This document shows, in pieces, positions 9,304-21,180 of a DNA stretch of 64,000 nucleotides. The position numbers were made by a program, and so were the translations under genes. The notes below the pieces were generated by a model, which saw only the letters and a program-made list of their open reading frames with translations, searched no databases and was not told where the DNA came from. Source of the DNA: Streptococcaceae bacterium (GTDB lineage: Bacteria > Bacillota > Bacilli > Lactobacillales > Streptococcaceae); contig JAKVKP010000006.1 in NCBI GenBank assembly GCA_022484805.1, forward strand, positions 1-64,000, given 5' to 3'. The number at the start of each line of letters is the position of its first letter. Position 1 is the first letter of the stretch.

Positions 9304-10374
9304 ATGTTTCTTGCATTAAATGAAATTCGTCACTCAAAATTAAGATATGCGCTGGTGGTAGGTGTTATTTTTTTAATCGCCTATCTAGTCTTTTTTTTAA
9401 GTGGTTTATCCTACGGGTTGGCACAAGAAAATCGAACAGCAATTGATAAATGGCAAGCTGATCATCTTTTAATTTCGGATGAAGCCAATGATAATTTAAG
9501 CGCTTCGCAATTAGATGCAACATTGATTAATCAGGTTGAAGCGAAGGATAAGGCTGTATTGACTCAATCCTCAGCAATTATTTATCAATTAAATGATAAA
9601 GATGAAAAGGAAAATGTCAGCTTTTTTGGAATTGACAAGTCTCAATTTTTGGCACCAAAATTAACTTTAGGGAGAATGTTTGAGGATGATAGAGAGGTGG
9701 TCGCTGATATCAGTCTTAAAACAGAAGCCGGCTACCAGTTAGGAGATACTATTAAAGTTGCGACGAATGATCAAGCATTGAAAATCGTCGGTTTTACTGA
9801 AAGTGCTAAATACAATACCGCTCCAGTGCTTTACATGTCGCTTCAAACCTATGACATTGTTGGTGCTAATGCGACTGCGAATAATCAGGCAGCAGCAAAA
9901 ATTAATGCGATTGTGATTAGAGGAACGGTTAAAGATTTACCGGCTGAAGTCACCAATTTATCAATCAATGATTTTATTAATAAACTTCCAGGTTATAGTG
10001 CACAGGTCTTAACCTTTGGCTTTATGATAGGCTTTTTGGTGGTTATCGCGGCAGTTGTGATTGGTATTTTTATCTATGTTTTAACGATGCAAAAAACAGC
10101 AGTTTTTGGTGTGATGAAGGCACAAGGCATTTCAAGTAGCTATCTTGCAAGCTCGGTCATTGCCCAAACATTTTTACTCTCACTTTTAGGGGTACTAATT
10201 GGTTTGGTAATGACGATAGTTACAACTCTGTTCCTACCAAATGCCGTACCATTTCAAAGCAACACCTTGTATTTCTTATTAGTCGGCATTTTAATGATTT
10301 TAGTTTCAATCATAGGTGCTTTATTCTCAGTACGCTCAATTGTTAAGATTGATCCGTTGAAGGCAATCGGATAG
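9304..10374 (+). CDS. ABC transporter permease, HrtB/MacB-FtsX type
   Basis: A 356-residue membrane protein: one N-terminal helix (about 14-38), a long extracellular domain (about 40-230) and three C-terminal helices (FtsX-like, about 235-350) ending with the typical IDPLKAIG. This is the layout of HrtB/DevC-type permeases; the N-terminus (LALNEIRHSKLRYALV) looks close to the haem exporter HrtB of Gram-positive bacteria as I remember it. With the ATPase 11 bases downstream it would form an exporter of haem, a hydrophobic toxic compound or a peptide. Haem as substrate is a guess from family similarity. Good RBS (GGAGG at 9293-9297). Confidence 0.82.
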   Translation: MFLALNEIRHSKLRYALVVGVIFLIAYLVFFLSGLSYGLAQENRTAIDKWQADHLLISDEANDNLSASQLDATLINQVEAKDKAVLTQSSAIIYQLNDKDEKENVSFFGIDKSQFLAPKLTLGRMFEDDREVVADISLKTEAGYQLGDTIKVATNDQALKIVGFTESAKYNTAPVLYMSLQTYDIVGANATANNQAAAKINAIVIRGTVKDLPAEVTNLSINDFINKLPGYSAQVLTFGFMIGFLVVIAAVVIGIFIYVLTMQKTAVFGVMKAQGISSSYLASSVIAQTFLLSLLGVLIGLVMTIVTTLFLPNAVPFQSNTLYFLLVGILMILVSIIGALFSVRSIVKIDPLKAIG

Positions 10375-10385
10375 GAGGAAATTTA

Positions 10386-11057
10386 ATGAGTGCAATTGAA
10401 ATGAAATCTGTTACGAAAAGCTTTAAAGACGGGGATGAAACAATTGAGGCATTGAAGCCAACCAATTTTTCAGCAGAAAAGGGTGAATTAATTGCGGTTA
10501 TCGGTCCCTCTGGCTCAGGAAAAAGTACATTTTTAACTATTCTCGGTGGTTTACAGGCACCGACTGACGGTGAGGTCTTGATTGATGGTCAAGATTTTAG
10601 TCAGAAAAAAGAAAAATCACGTGCTAAATTGCGTTTTGATAAAATCGGCTTTATTTTACAGTCCTCAAATTTAGTACCGTTTTTAACTGTTAAACAGCAA
10701 ATGCAATTGGTTGATCGCGTTTTAAAAAGAAAAAGTAGTTCAACTGGCGATAATTTACTCGAACAATTGGGAATCCAGCAATTGGCGAATAAATATCCAG
10801 ATGAATTATCAGGTGGAGAACGCCAAAGAGCTGCCATTGCGAGAGCGCTCTATAATGAACCAACAATTATTTTGGCGGATGAACCAACAGCTAGCTTGGA
10901 CACAGAAAAGGCCTTTGAGGTGGTTTCGTTATTAGCCAAAGAGGCGAAGGAAAAAGAGAAGGCGATTATTATGGTTACCCATGATTTAAGACTCGTAGAT
11001 TACTGTGATAAAGTTTATACTATGAATGATGGCATCTTAAAATTAAAGAATGGTTAA
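10386..11057 (+). CDS. ABC transporter ATP-binding protein, HrtA/LolD-like
   Basis: A 223-residue ATPase with Walker A GPSGSGKST (about 39-47), the signature LSGGERQR (about 140-147), Walker B IILADEP and the switch His in MVTHD. Size and motifs fit the MacB/LolD/HrtA ATPases that pair with FtsX-like permeases. It sits 11 bases behind the permease with RBS AGGAGG and probably forms a dimer powering it. No terminator is evident after the gene; the next start is about 80 bases on. Confidence 0.87.
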   Translation: MSAIEMKSVTKSFKDGDETIEALKPTNFSAEKGELIAVIGPSGSGKSTFLTILGGLQAPTDGEVLIDGQDFSQKKEKSRAKLRFDKIGFILQSSNLVPFLTVKQQMQLVDRVLKRKSSSTGDNLLEQLGIQQLANKYPDELSGGERQRAAIARALYNEPTIILADEPTASLDTEKAFEVVSLLAKEAKEKEKAIIMVTHDLRLVDYCDKVYTMNDGILKLKNG

Positions 11058-11137
11058 TTATCCTAGTTTGGCATGAATTAATAATGCTTTGACGAATTGT
11101 TGATAATTACTTATAGAAGAAAAGAGTGAAAATAAAA

Positions 11138-11527
11138 TTGAGACTTTGGCATCAAGATTTAATTTCAAAATTACCACGTGCACAATTACTTGGACAGCAT
11201 CGTGAGTGCTGTGCATTAAGAGGCAATGGTTGGGGGAGAAAACATCAGACTGTAAACTATGTATTTCATTATTCGCCAATTAAGTTGTTTGAATACCATC
11301 AATTAGTAATGGCTGAGATGGGGCGGCGTGGTTATCAACCAGATGAAAAATGGTTAAATAAGCTTTATCGTGGTCTAAATTGTGCACCCTATACAAGATT
11401 GCCGGATGAAATAATTACTAATCCGATTTATCCAGAGCATAATCAGGACTATTTAAGTGAATGTCTTGATAATTTACTCCAAAAAGGAATTCTGATTACT
11501 AGCGGTGAAAATCCATCTAATGACTGA
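11138..11527 (+). CDS. Pyrimidine dimer DNA glycosylase/endonuclease V family protein
   Basis: About 129 residues. MRLWHQDLISKLPRAQLLGQ, followed by HRECCALRGNGWG and HYSPIKLFEYHQLVMAEM, matches the bacterial family related to T4 endonuclease V (Pyr_excise), which in the phage enzyme cleaves at UV-induced pyrimidine dimers with the N-terminal amino group as nucleophile. The frame is open from GTG 11126, but TTG 11138 gives the N-terminus usual for the family (MRLWH), and AAGAAAAGAG lies 12 bases before it. DNA repair is the expected role, though many members are untested. Confidence 0.75.
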   Translation: MRLWHQDLISKLPRAQLLGQHRECCALRGNGWGRKHQTVNYVFHYSPIKLFEYHQLVMAEMGRRGYQPDEKWLNKLYRGLNCAPYTRLPDEIITNPIYPEHNQDYLSECLDNLLQKGILITSGENPSND

Positions 11528-11698
11528 TACTAAGCACATGAAAAAATGATATATTAAATCTTATTATGATGTTTGTTGTTTACATGTTAGTGTTTGATCA
11601 GACTTTTCAATAGAATTAATGGTAATCTGATAAAAATTATGCTATTTTAAATAAACTAGCTGATTTATTGGGGTTTAGATGTTATTTTGAGGTGAAAA

Positions 11699-12808
11699 AT
11701 GAATTCATTATTTAAGTCAAGAATGTTTTTTTGGTCTGTTCAGCTATTAGTTCTGGCAGCCTTGGTTTTTTTATCGAGTCAAATCGATTTTGTTTTTCAG
11801 CCAATTGGTGTGTTTATTGGGACACTTTTTGCGCCGTTATTAATTGCGGGTTTTTTATATTATGTTTTAAATCCGGCTTTATTATTCCTTAATAAAAGGT
11901 TGAAGGTGCCGCGGATATTGGGCATTGTGATTGTGTTTATTCTGCTGATTTTTGTGATTGTATTTAGTTTAATGAATTTATTACCTTCTTTGATTGAGCA
12001 AATTACGGAATTATCTAAAAATGTACCACAATATTTTAATAACGTTGAGCAGTGGGTGATTGAGCTACAACGTTACCAAATATTTAAAAACATTGATTTT
12101 GAAGAGCTACTCAATAAGGCCGATATTTCATATGGTAGTATCGTTAAAACGGCACTTAACCAAACGGCGGTTTCCTTTAATTCGATTTTCGGTGTGGTAA
12201 CCAAGGCGATATTTATTATTGGTACAGTTCCCTTCTTGTTATTTTATATGTTAAAAGATGGTGATAAATTTTTACCCTTTATTAAATCGAAATTTTTAAA
12301 AGAGGATAAATTTAATGTGATTGGCTTACTAAAAGAGATGAATCAAACGATTTCAACTTATATTAGTGGTCAGGCAATCGAGTGTCTTTTTGTTGGCGTT
12401 GGTCTGCTCATTGGTTATTTACTACTTGGTCTGCCCTATGCTTTCTTATTTGCTGTAATTGGTGGCTTGACTAATTTAATTCCTTACCTAGGACCATATC
12501 TAGGTGCTTTACCAGTAGTACTTGTTACCATTTTTGACGATCCAATCAAAACCGTGATTGCAATCGGGATTGTTTTAATCGTGCAACAAATTGATGGTAA
12601 TATTATTTATCCTAACGTAATTGGTAAAACGCTGGCGATTCATCCAATGACAATAATTATTATTTTATTAGTTGCGGTTAAATTAGCTGGTTTACTTGGT
12701 ATTTTCTTAGGTGTTCCGATTTACTCACTAGCTAAAGTCTTAATTCGATTCTGTCATACACTTTATCAAGAGCATAAGCAAAGTAAGTTGTTGAAAACTG
12801 ACGATTAA
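11699..12808 (+). CDS. AI-2E family transporter
   Basis: A 369-residue membrane protein with about seven or eight hydrophobic segments, including an N-terminal pair, a central amphipathic part (LPSLIEQITELSKNVPQY) and the conserved block GGLTNLIPYLGPYLGALP. This is the AI-2E (YdbI/PerM/TqsA) family, whose members have been linked to quorum-signal or Na+/H+ export. The exact substrate here is not known. It starts at an ATG with GAGGTG upstream, and the next gene follows by 56 bases. Confidence 0.85.
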   Translation: MNSLFKSRMFFWSVQLLVLAALVFLSSQIDFVFQPIGVFIGTLFAPLLIAGFLYYVLNPALLFLNKRLKVPRILGIVIVFILLIFVIVFSLMNLLPSLIEQITELSKNVPQYFNNVEQWVIELQRYQIFKNIDFEELLNKADISYGSIVKTALNQTAVSFNSIFGVVTKAIFIIGTVPFLLFYMLKDGDKFLPFIKSKFLKEDKFNVIGLLKEMNQTISTYISGQAIECLFVGVGLLIGYLLLGLPYAFLFAVIGGLTNLIPYLGPYLGALPVVLVTIFDDPIKTVIAIGIVLIVQQIDGNIIYPNVIGKTLAIHPMTIIIILLVAVKLAGLLGIFLGVPIYSLAKVLIRFCHTLYQEHKQSKLLKTDD

Positions 12809-12864
12809 AATGCTAATCTTAAGATAGCACACATTATTTATAAAAAATAAGGAGAGATATATCT

Positions 12865-14220
12865 ATGAACGGTGACCCCGAGAGTTCGTCGCTCGTTTTT
12901 CAAATTTTATTATTGATTTTTTTAACACTTTTAAATGCTTTCTTTTCTGCCAGTGAAATGGCGATGGTTTCTTTAAATAAAAACCGACTTGAGCAAAAAG
13001 CCGATGAAGGTGACAAAAAAAGTCAACAGTTATTAAAAATCGTTGCCAACCCAAATAACTTTTTATCTACGATTCAGGTTGGTATTACCTTGATTAACAT
13101 TTTAGCCGGTGCTTCGTTAGCGGAAACCTTGGCTAGTAAGATTGCGCCTTTACTCGGTGGCAGTGCAACAGCTAAAACTGCGGCAAGCTTTATCGCATTG
13201 ACTCTATTGACCTATGTTTCTATTGTATTTGGTGAATTGTATCCTAAGCGTATTGCACTCAATTTAAATGAAAAGGTTGCCAGTCTTTCAAGTGGGCCTA
13301 TTACAATGCTTGGTCATATTTTAAGACCCTTCGTTTGGTTATTATCGGCCTCAACTAATCTACTTTCACGGATTACACCAATGAAATTTGATGATGAAAT
13401 GGATAAAATGACTCGTGATGAGATGGCTTATATGCTATCTAACGACGATGTCCTTGATTCAAATGAAATTGAGATGCTTCAGGGTGTCTTCTCATTGGAT
13501 AATATCGTTGCTCGAGAGCTAATGGTACCTCGAACAGATTCCTTTATGGTTGATATTAACGATGGCACCGAAGAAAATCTAAAAAAAATCTTAGATCAAA
13601 ATTATTCAAGAATTCCAGTTTATGATGATGATAAGGATAAGATTATTGGTGTTTTACACACTAAAACACTTTTATTAAATGCTTATCAAAAGGGCTTTAA
13701 TGACTTAAATTTACGTCAGATTTTACAAGAGGCCTTATTTGTTCCTGAAACAATTTTTGTCGATGATTTACTTTTTGAATTAAAGAAAACACAAAATCAA
13801 ATGGCAATTTGTTTGGATGAATATGGTGGTGTCAGTGGCATCATCACGCTTGAGGATTTACTTGAAGAAATTGTTGGAGATATTGATGATGAGTCTGATT
13901 TAACGGCACCTTTATTTGAAAAAATTGATGAAGGTACTTATATCATTCAAGGTAAGATGTTAATTAATGAGTTTAATGAACAATTTGATACCTCTCTTGA
14001 CAAAAATGATGTCGATACAATGGCTGGTTTCTTTATTAGCTCTATTGGTCGAATTCCAGATGATGATGAAAAGATTAGCTACGAAATTGACACTGATCAA
14101 TATCATATTGTTTTAATTTCAGAAGAAGTGAAATTGAAGCGAATTAATAGCTTAAAGGTCGTTTTTACGGCATTAGTTTTACCTGATCCAGAGGAAGAAA
14201 ATTCAGAGAAAAATAATTAA
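12865..14220 (+). CDS. CorC/HlyC family membrane protein with CBS pair
   Basis: A 451-residue protein: DUF21/CNNM transmembrane domain (1-190, four hydrophobic segments, NAFFSASEMAM motif), a CBS pair (about 205-335; VPRTDSFMVDI, RIPVYDDD, CLDEYGG) and a C-terminal CorC_HlyC transporter-associated domain (about 350-440). Family members are often annotated haemolysin but are more likely involved in Mg2+ or Na+ homeostasis. RBS AAGGAGAG. It is the last gene before a strong terminator. Confidence 0.87.
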   Translation: MNGDPESSSLVFQILLLIFLTLLNAFFSASEMAMVSLNKNRLEQKADEGDKKSQQLLKIVANPNNFLSTIQVGITLINILAGASLAETLASKIAPLLGGSATAKTAASFIALTLLTYVSIVFGELYPKRIALNLNEKVASLSSGPITMLGHILRPFVWLLSASTNLLSRITPMKFDDEMDKMTRDEMAYMLSNDDVLDSNEIEMLQGVFSLDNIVARELMVPRTDSFMVDINDGTEENLKKILDQNYSRIPVYDDDKDKIIGVLHTKTLLLNAYQKGFNDLNLRQILQEALFVPETIFVDDLLFELKKTQNQMAICLDEYGGVSGIITLEDLLEEIVGDIDDESDLTAPLFEKIDEGTYIIQGKMLINEFNEQFDTSLDKNDVDTMAGFFISSIGRIPDDDEKISYEIDTDQYHIVLISEEVKLKRINSLKVVFTALVLPDPEEENSEKNN

Positions 14221-14228
14221 TTTTAGAG

Positions 14229-14266
14229 CTCATGTCCTAGCAGTCAATGTAGGATATGAGTTTTTT
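14229..14266 (+). terminator. Rho-independent terminator
   Basis: Eleven-base stem CTCATGTCCTA with TAGGATATGAG (one G-T pair), ten-base loop, then six T. It starts eight bases after the CorC-like stop codon. Confidence 0.85.
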
Positions 14267-14446
14267 ATTTACTCAGATTAGTAACCTTTAAGATTAAATC
14301 ATTATATTTATTTTAGTTCCATCTAATTATTTTTAGCGAATGAATGAATTTGAAAAAAGATTTAGCTTATGTTTGCTTTATAAATAATAAATCACTTATT
14401 TTTTTATCAAATGGCTTATTAATGCGTTAAAACGGTGAAAATTATT

Positions 14447-14475
14447 TTGTCGCGCCTATTAAATTTTGCTATACT
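14447..14475 (+). promoter_or_regulatory. Promoter of the aro operon
   Basis: TTGTCG (14447-14452), a 17-base spacer, then TATACT (14470-14475), 76 bases before aroE. The short untranslated leader leaves little room for a T-box or riboswitch. Confidence 0.6.
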
Positions 14476-14551
14476 ATAGAGTAAAGTTGACAGAACATTT
14501 AGGCATTTTAAATATTCAGGTCAAAATTAAATTGTATTATAGGAGCAAATC

Positions 14552-15418
14552 ATGGAAATTAATGGTCACACACGTATGGCAGCGGTTGTTGCTAACCCAA
14601 TTAAGCATAGCTTATCGCCTTTTATTCATAATTCGGCCTTTCAGGCATTAGGCATCAATGGTGTCTATCTGGCCTTTGAAATCGAAGCAGATCAAGTGAG
14701 TGAAGTTGCAAAGACGATTCGTTTATTAGACCTTTATGGAATTAATATTTCAATGCCCTATAAGCAAAAATTTATTAAAGAAGTAGATGAATTAACAGAT
14801 GCCGCACAGTTAATTGGTGCAATTAATACAATTATTAATCGAGACGGTAAGCTAATTGGTCATAATACTGACGGTGTCGGCTTCATGCGTTCAGCCTATG
14901 AGCTTGGCTTTAAGTCAACTGAAAAAATGGTTGTTATTGGTGCTGGCGGTGCAGCAACAGCCATCATTGCGCAAGCAATGCTAGATAATGTTCAAGAAAT
15001 TGTCGTCTTTACGCGGCGCTTTGAAGGATTTCCTGATGAAAAAGCGAGATTGGATGAGATGTCTGATAAATGTGGTCGTCAAATTATTTTGAATGATTTG
15101 GCAGATACAGCGTTATTGAATCAAGAGATAGCGTCTGCTCGATTACTAGTTAATGCGACAAGTGTTGGTATGAACCACTTAAAAGACCTAACACCGATTC
15201 CAGATTTTTCTATCATTAATAATAACCACCTAGTAATTGATGTTGTTTATAACCCATTAGAAACCTTATTTTTAAAGCAAGCTAAGGCACAAGGGGCAAA
15301 GGTGAGTAACGGTCTTGGCATGCTTTTATATCAAGCAGCAGAAAGCTTTAAATGCTGGACAGGTCAAGAAATGCCAACAGCTGATATTAAACTTGCTTTA
15401 GAAAGGAAATTTCAATGA
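14552..15418 (+). CDS. aroE: Shikimate dehydrogenase
   Basis: NADPH-dependent reduction of 3-dehydroshikimate to shikimate, the fourth step of the shikimate pathway. The 288-residue protein has the N-terminal substrate-binding motif [13 protein letters not shown], the catalytic lysine region SMPYKQKF, the NTDGVGF motif and the nucleotide loop [10 protein letters not shown] near 130. Start ATG 14552 has AGGAGC at 14541-14546. It is the first gene of the operon and overlaps aroB by four bases (ATGA), so translation is coupled. Confidence 0.95.
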   Translation: MEINGHTRMAAVVANPIKHSLSPFIHNSAFQALGINGVYLAFEIEADQVSEVAKTIRLLDLYGINISMPYKQKFIKEVDELTDAAQLIGAINTIINRDGKLIGHNTDGVGFMRSAYELGFKSTEKMVVIGAGGAATAIIAQAMLDNVQEIVVFTRRFEGFPDEKARLDEMSDKCGRQIILNDLADTALLNQEIASARLLVNATSVGMNHLKDLTPIPDFSIINNNHLVIDVVYNPLETLFLKQAKAQGAKVSNGLGMLLYQAAESFKCWTGQEMPTADIKLALERKFQ

Positions 15419-16482
15419 AACTAAATGTTAACTTACCAAGTCATCCTTATGACTTATGGATTGAAAAGGGTGCAATTAAAAAAACAGGCGAATGGGCTAA
15501 AGCTTTGTGGCAGCCTCAGACAATTGCGATTATTACAGATAATCACGTTGCGAGCCTCTACCTCTTGGATATTCAAAAGCAGCTGGAGGCAGTGGGCTTT
15601 AAAGTAATTGCTTACGTTTTTCCAGAGGGTGAAGCTAGTAAGAGCTTAAAGACTGCTGAAGAGGCTTATTTATTCTTAGCAGAAAATGGAATGACGAGAA
15701 GTGATGGTATCATTGCATTAGGTGGTGGTGTTGTTGGTGATTTAGCTGGCTTTGTTGCCTCTACTTTTATGAGAGGCATTCATTTCTTACAAATTCCGAC
15801 TACTTTAGTGGCACAGGTTGATAGCTCAATCGGTGGTAAAACAGGTGTCAATACAGCAATTGCTAAAAATATGGTTGGTACCTTTGCACAGCCTGATGGC
15901 GTTTTAATTGATCCAGATGTTTTAGCTACCTTGGATGAACGTCGTGTTCGTGAAGGGATAGGAGAAATCGTTAAATGCGCGGCAATTGATGATATTGAGC
16001 TATGGCATGAACTGGAGAGCTATCAAGATGAATTTGATTTGGTAAATCATGCAGAGACAGTGATTCATGCCTGCTGTGATGTCAAACGCCGAGTTGTCGT
16101 TGAAGATGAGTTGGATAATGGCATTCGCTTGATTTTAAATTTTGGTCATACAATCGGTCATGCAATTGAAGCAACCGCGGGCTATGGTGTTGTGACACAT
16201 GGCGAGGGTGTGGCAATTGGTATGGTTCAAATGAATAGAATTGCTGAGGCTAAAGGCTTATCGCCAAAAGGCTCAACTGCACAATTGATTACAATGCTTG
16301 AGAAGTTTCATTTACCAATCAGATTATCACCTTGGAACGAGGAACAGCTTTATGAAGCGTTGACTCATGATAAAAAAGCACGAGGTTCGAAAATTAAAAC
16401 CATTATTTTAGAAGCAATTGGCAAGGCAAAAATTAATCCAATTGATTTAGTTGAAATGAAGGATTATTTGAAAGTGAACTAA
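15415..16482 (+). CDS. aroB: 3-dehydroquinate synthase
   Basis: NAD- and divalent-metal-dependent conversion of DAHP to 3-dehydroquinate, second step of the shikimate pathway. 355 residues, usual length. [14 protein letters not shown] and [18 protein letters not shown] form the nucleotide and substrate sites; GEIVKCA and [11 protein letters not shown] with HGEGVAIGM carry the metal ligands. RBS AAAGGAAA lies inside the end of aroE. The genes for DAHP synthase and 3-dehydroquinate dehydratase are not in this window. Confidence 0.95.
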   Translation: MKLNVNLPSHPYDLWIEKGAIKKTGEWAKALWQPQTIAIITDNHVASLYLLDIQKQLEAVGFKVIAYVFPEGEASKSLKTAEEAYLFLAENGMTRSDGIIALGGGVVGDLAGFVASTFMRGIHFLQIPTTLVAQVDSSIGGKTGVNTAIAKNMVGTFAQPDGVLIDPDVLATLDERRVREGIGEIVKCAAIDDIELWHELESYQDEFDLVNHAETVIHACCDVKRRVVVEDELDNGIRLILNFGHTIGHAIEATAGYGVVTHGEGVAIGMVQMNRIAEAKGLSPKGSTAQLITMLEKFHLPIRLSPWNEEQLYEALTHDKKARGSKIKTIILEAIGKAKINPIDLVEMKDYLKVN

Positions 16483-16504
16483 CGAGCTAAAAAGGGGCTA
16501 CTCG

Positions 16505-17422
16505 ATGGATACAGCGCTATTTTTACGAATTGGTTTTGAACGTGGTGAATTGTTTAGTAACAGTGAAATAAATGAGCTTTTAGCACAGTCAGCATTAATT
16601 AATAAAATTTTGTCCGCTGAAAATAGTCGTTCTAATCCGATTTTATCCTTAATTTTTAAATTGTCCGCCTTGTCAGAAATACCGTATAGTAAACATTTGT
16701 CTGCAGTAAACAGCTTAATTGCCAAATTGAATAACGAAGCGGCAACTGAAGTTGGTTTCTCTTATACAGGTAATCTGATTGATATTGTACCTTGCTATAA
16801 TGCGATGGTTTTAGAGGCTTTTGCACGTTTCGGTCTTGGACAGACAAAGGCTTGTCAAAATGCCTTGAATTGGATTAAGCAATATCAGCTATTTGAACGT
16901 AATCAGCATACTGACTGGCAGCATCAGGGCATTTTCAAGCATGGTGGTTGCTTGGGCAAAACACCTTGTTATATCGGTATTGGTAAAACAATTCGAGCAC
17001 TATTAACATATCGCACCTTTTCAGATTATCCAGATCAACAGGTAGATGCTTTGATTGAAAAGGGGCTGTCTTATATGGCTCGTCATCAATTTTTCTTACG
17101 ACTATCTGATAATCAGCCTATCAGCAAGCATATTACGGCAAATATATTCCCACAAAGCTATTTTTTATCATTAGCTGATTTAATTTATATTTATAGTAAA
17201 AGTAACTATTTTGATAAACAGTCAACTAAGGCGCTAATGACACTGGTCAAAAGTAAAGCAATGAATCGGGAACAGCAATATAAAATGGATTATCTATATC
17301 GTTATCCTGGCTATGTGCCTTTTAACAGTCGACGAGGTCCGTCAGATTGGTTGTCCTATTTATATCCACTTTGGTTGGATGAAGCACGCATAAATACAAT
17401 AAATGAAGGAGCAAATAAATGA
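16505..17422 (+). CDS. Unrecognised alpha/alpha-toroid-like protein in the aro operon
   Basis: A 305-residue soluble, largely helical protein. I cannot assign a function. The block [20 protein letters not shown] (about 140-159), followed by RALLTY, a paired helix, then [14 protein letters not shown] and later [14 protein letters not shown], looks like the repeated helix pairs of the terpenoid cyclase/prenyltransferase alpha/alpha-toroid, as in bacterial proteins annotated prenyltransferase/squalene-oxidase repeat. No QW motif or DDXD catalytic motif is clear, so enzyme activity is uncertain. It starts 22 bases after aroB and overlaps aroC by four bases, so it is a regular member of the operon, although it is not a known shikimate enzyme. 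Confidence 0.6.
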   Translation: MDTALFLRIGFERGELFSNSEINELLAQSALINKILSAENSRSNPILSLIFKLSALSEIPYSKHLSAVNSLIAKLNNEAATEVGFSYTGNLIDIVPCYNAMVLEAFARFGLGQTKACQNALNWIKQYQLFERNQHTDWQHQGIFKHGGCLGKTPCYIGIGKTIRALLTYRTFSDYPDQQVDALIEKGLSYMARHQFFLRLSDNQPISKHITANIFPQSYFLSLADLIYIYSKSNYFDKQSTKALMTLVKSKAMNREQQYKMDYLYRYPGYVPFNSRRGPSDWLSYLYPLWLDEARINTINEGANK

Positions 17423-18585
17423 GATATTTTACAGCTGGTGAAAGCCATGGTCCAGAATTAACAGCAATTATTGAGGGATTACCTGCTGGGTTACCCTTAT
17501 CTGCTGATGACATCAACTTAGAGTTGTCACGTCGGCAAACAGGCTATGGTCGTGGCGGTCGAATGCTGATTGAAAAGGATCAGGTCAGAATTACAAGTGG
17601 TTTACGTCATGGCTTAACGCTTGGCTCACCCTTAACCTTAGTTGTTGAAAATAAAGACTGGAAAAACTGGACAGAAATTATGGCAAGTGAGCCTGTGGCA
17701 GACAAGGTTAAGAAAATGCGCCGTGTTGCCAAGCCAAGGCCTGGTCATGCTGATTTAGTTGGTGGAATGAAGTATCGTTTTTCTGATTTGAGAAATGTCT
17801 TAGAACGTTCTTCAGCGCGTGAAACGACAATGCGGGTGGCAATTGGTGCGGTTGCTAAAAAAATTCTAAGTGAACTTGACATGACTGTGGCAGGTCACGT
17901 AACGCGTTTAGGTGGCATTGATGCAACGATTCCAGAAGCATTAACAGTCACTGAAATTAAAAAAATATCAGATCAATCTGAGCTTAGAGTAGTTGACGCA
18001 ACCGTGGAAGATGCAATGAAGAGCTTGATTGATCAAACTAAGAAAAATGGCGATACAATTGGTGGAACTGTTGAAGTGCAAATTGATCATGTGCCTGTTG
18101 GATTAGGTAGCTATGCGCAATGGGATCAAAAATTAGATGCTAAAATTGCGCAAGCAGTGGTTTCAATTAATGCATTTAAGGGCGTTGAATTTGGTATTGG
18201 CTTTGAAGCGAGCAAGCTACCGGGCTCACAAGTGATGGATGAAATAATTTGGAATGAAACAGCTGGCTACACGCGTTCATCAAATAAGTTAGGTGGCTTT
18301 GAAGGCGGTATGACTAACGGCATGCCGATTATTGTAAGAGGCGTGATGAAGCCCATCCCAACCTTATATAAACCATTAATGAGTGTCAATATTGATACTA
18401 AAGAGCCATATAAGGCTAGTGTTGAACGCAGTGATTCAACTGCTGTACCTGCTGCAAGTGTGGTTGCAGAAGCAGTGGTTGCGACTGAGGTAGCTAAAGC
18501 AATTTTAGATAAGTTTTCTAGTGATAATTTCGAAGAATTAAAGGCTGCTGTAGCCAATCACGCTGAATACGTAAAGCGGTTCTAA
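17419..18585 (+). CDS. aroC: Chorismate synthase
   Basis: Converts EPSP to chorismate using reduced FMN. 388 residues, usual for the Gram-positive enzyme. Signature regions: [18 protein letters not shown] at the N-terminus, [12 protein letters not shown], then [33 protein letters not shown] and the [15 protein letters not shown] block near the C-terminus. ATG 17419 overlaps the end of the preceding gene (ATGA) with AAGGAGC upstream. It is followed almost directly by tyrA. Confidence 0.95.
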   Translation: MRYFTAGESHGPELTAIIEGLPAGLPLSADDINLELSRRQTGYGRGGRMLIEKDQVRITSGLRHGLTLGSPLTLVVENKDWKNWTEIMASEPVADKVKKMRRVAKPRPGHADLVGGMKYRFSDLRNVLERSSARETTMRVAIGAVAKKILSELDMTVAGHVTRLGGIDATIPEALTVTEIKKISDQSELRVVDATVEDAMKSLIDQTKKNGDTIGGTVEVQIDHVPVGLGSYAQWDQKLDAKIAQAVVSINAFKGVEFGIGFEASKLPGSQVMDEIIWNETAGYTRSSNKLGGFEGGMTNGMPIIVRGVMKPIPTLYKPLMSVNIDTKEPYKASVERSDSTAVPAASVVAEAVVATEVAKAILDKFSSDNFEELKAAVANHAEYVKRF

Positions 18586-18586
18586 T

Positions 18587-19684
18587 ATGAAAAAAAGAAT
18601 TGTAATTGTTGGCGTTGGTCTGATTGGGGGGACAATTGCCAGAGGCTTTAAGCAAAATAGCGATGTTCAGGTTATTGGCATTGGACGTCGGATCGAAAAT
18701 TTGCAAATTGCTAAAAGCTTAAATATTATTGATGCATTTTCGACTGATTTTTCAAGTGAAGCTATCAAGGCAGATTATATTATCTTTGCAACACCTGTAA
18801 AGCAGTCGCTAAAATATATGGCTGAGCTTGCAGGTTTACCAACTAAAGCTGGACTCGTGGTAAGTGATGCTGGTAGTACAAAACAAGAAATCGTAACGGC
18901 AGCTAATCAGCTTTTTGCTAATCGGGATATCTATTTTATTGGTGGGCATCCAATGGCAGGTAGTCATAAAACGGGCGCAATTGCCTCGAGAATTGATTTG
19001 TTTGAAAATGCATTTTATATTCTAACTCCCACTGAAAATGTGCCAGAAGAGGTTGTGGAAGCCTTTAAACAAAGACTATCAGGCTTAAAGGCACGTTTCA
19101 TTCAATTAGATGCCAAGCAGCATGATGAAATTACAGCGATGGTTTCACATTTGCCTCATATCTTGGCTGCAAGTCTTGTTTTACAAACCAAAGACTTTAG
19201 TGAAGCATTTCCATTAGCCAAAAGTATGGCAGCGGGTGGTTTCCGAGATATGACACGTATTGCATCAAGCGATGCACGAATGTGGACAGATATTTTAATG
19301 AGTAATCAAAGCATTATCTTATCACGACTGGATGAATGGCAAGCTGAGATGGCTAAAGTTAAGCAAATGATTCAGCGAAGCGAATTTGACGAATTAATGG
19401 CTTTTTTCAATGAAGCGAAGGCATTTCGTGAAACAATGGATATTCATCAAACAGGTGCAATTCCAGCATTTTATGATTTATTTGTTGATGTACCGGATGA
19501 ACCCGGTGTGATTCATAATGTTTTAGGCCTATTTGTACCCGATGATTTATCAATTATTAATATCAAAATCATTGAAACGGAGGCAACAGGTGCACTTCAG
19601 CTCTCATTTAAAAGCTATGAAGATTTATCTCGTGCTAAAGCCTTGATTAAGATGCATACACATTATGAATACTATGAAATGTAG
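18587..19684 (+). CDS. tyrA: Prephenate dehydrogenase with ACT domain
   Basis: NAD-dependent oxidative decarboxylation of prephenate to 4-hydroxyphenylpyruvate (tyrosine branch). 365 residues: Rossmann motif VGVGLIGGTIARG (7-19), conserved GGHPMAGSHKTG and the helical part with AMVSHLPH, then a C-terminal ACT domain (about 295-365; VPDEPGVIHNVLGLF) that in related enzymes binds tyrosine for feedback control. Start ATG 18587 is one base after the aroC stop. A 212-base gap follows before aroA. Confidence 0.93.
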   Translation: MKKRIVIVGVGLIGGTIARGFKQNSDVQVIGIGRRIENLQIAKSLNIIDAFSTDFSSEAIKADYIIFATPVKQSLKYMAELAGLPTKAGLVVSDAGSTKQEIVTAANQLFANRDIYFIGGHPMAGSHKTGAIASRIDLFENAFYILTPTENVPEEVVEAFKQRLSGLKARFIQLDAKQHDEITAMVSHLPHILAASLVLQTKDFSEAFPLAKSMAAGGFRDMTRIASSDARMWTDILMSNQSIILSRLDEWQAEMAKVKQMIQRSEFDELMAFFNEAKAFRETMDIHQTGAIPAFYDLFVDVPDEPGVIHNVLGLFVPDDLSIINIKIIETEATGALQLSFKSYEDLSRAKALIKMHTHYEYYEM

Positions 19685-19801
19685 TTGAATTAGCTTTTAA
19701 GTTCACAAAGCCAGTTCAGCTCGTTTAACAAAGTAAGATAAATACAACTTTAATACTCAGCGTTTGTTAATTTAATAAAATTTAGCTTCGAGGACAAGGC
19801 G

Positions 19802-21179
<1,378 letters not shown>

Positions 21180-21180
<1 letters not shown>

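Larger units (their letters stand above)
14221..14551. other. Intergenic region before the aromatic operon
   Basis: 331 bases without a gene. It holds the terminator of the CorC-like gene (14229-14266) and the aro promoter (14447-14475). Between them the sequence is AT-rich and I see no further signal; no T-box core was found. Confidence 0.7.

Noticed and set aside
18267-18557. Antisense frames over aro genes and other long opposite-strand frames
   Set aside because: They mirror strongly coding frames on the other strand and lack ribosome binding sites.
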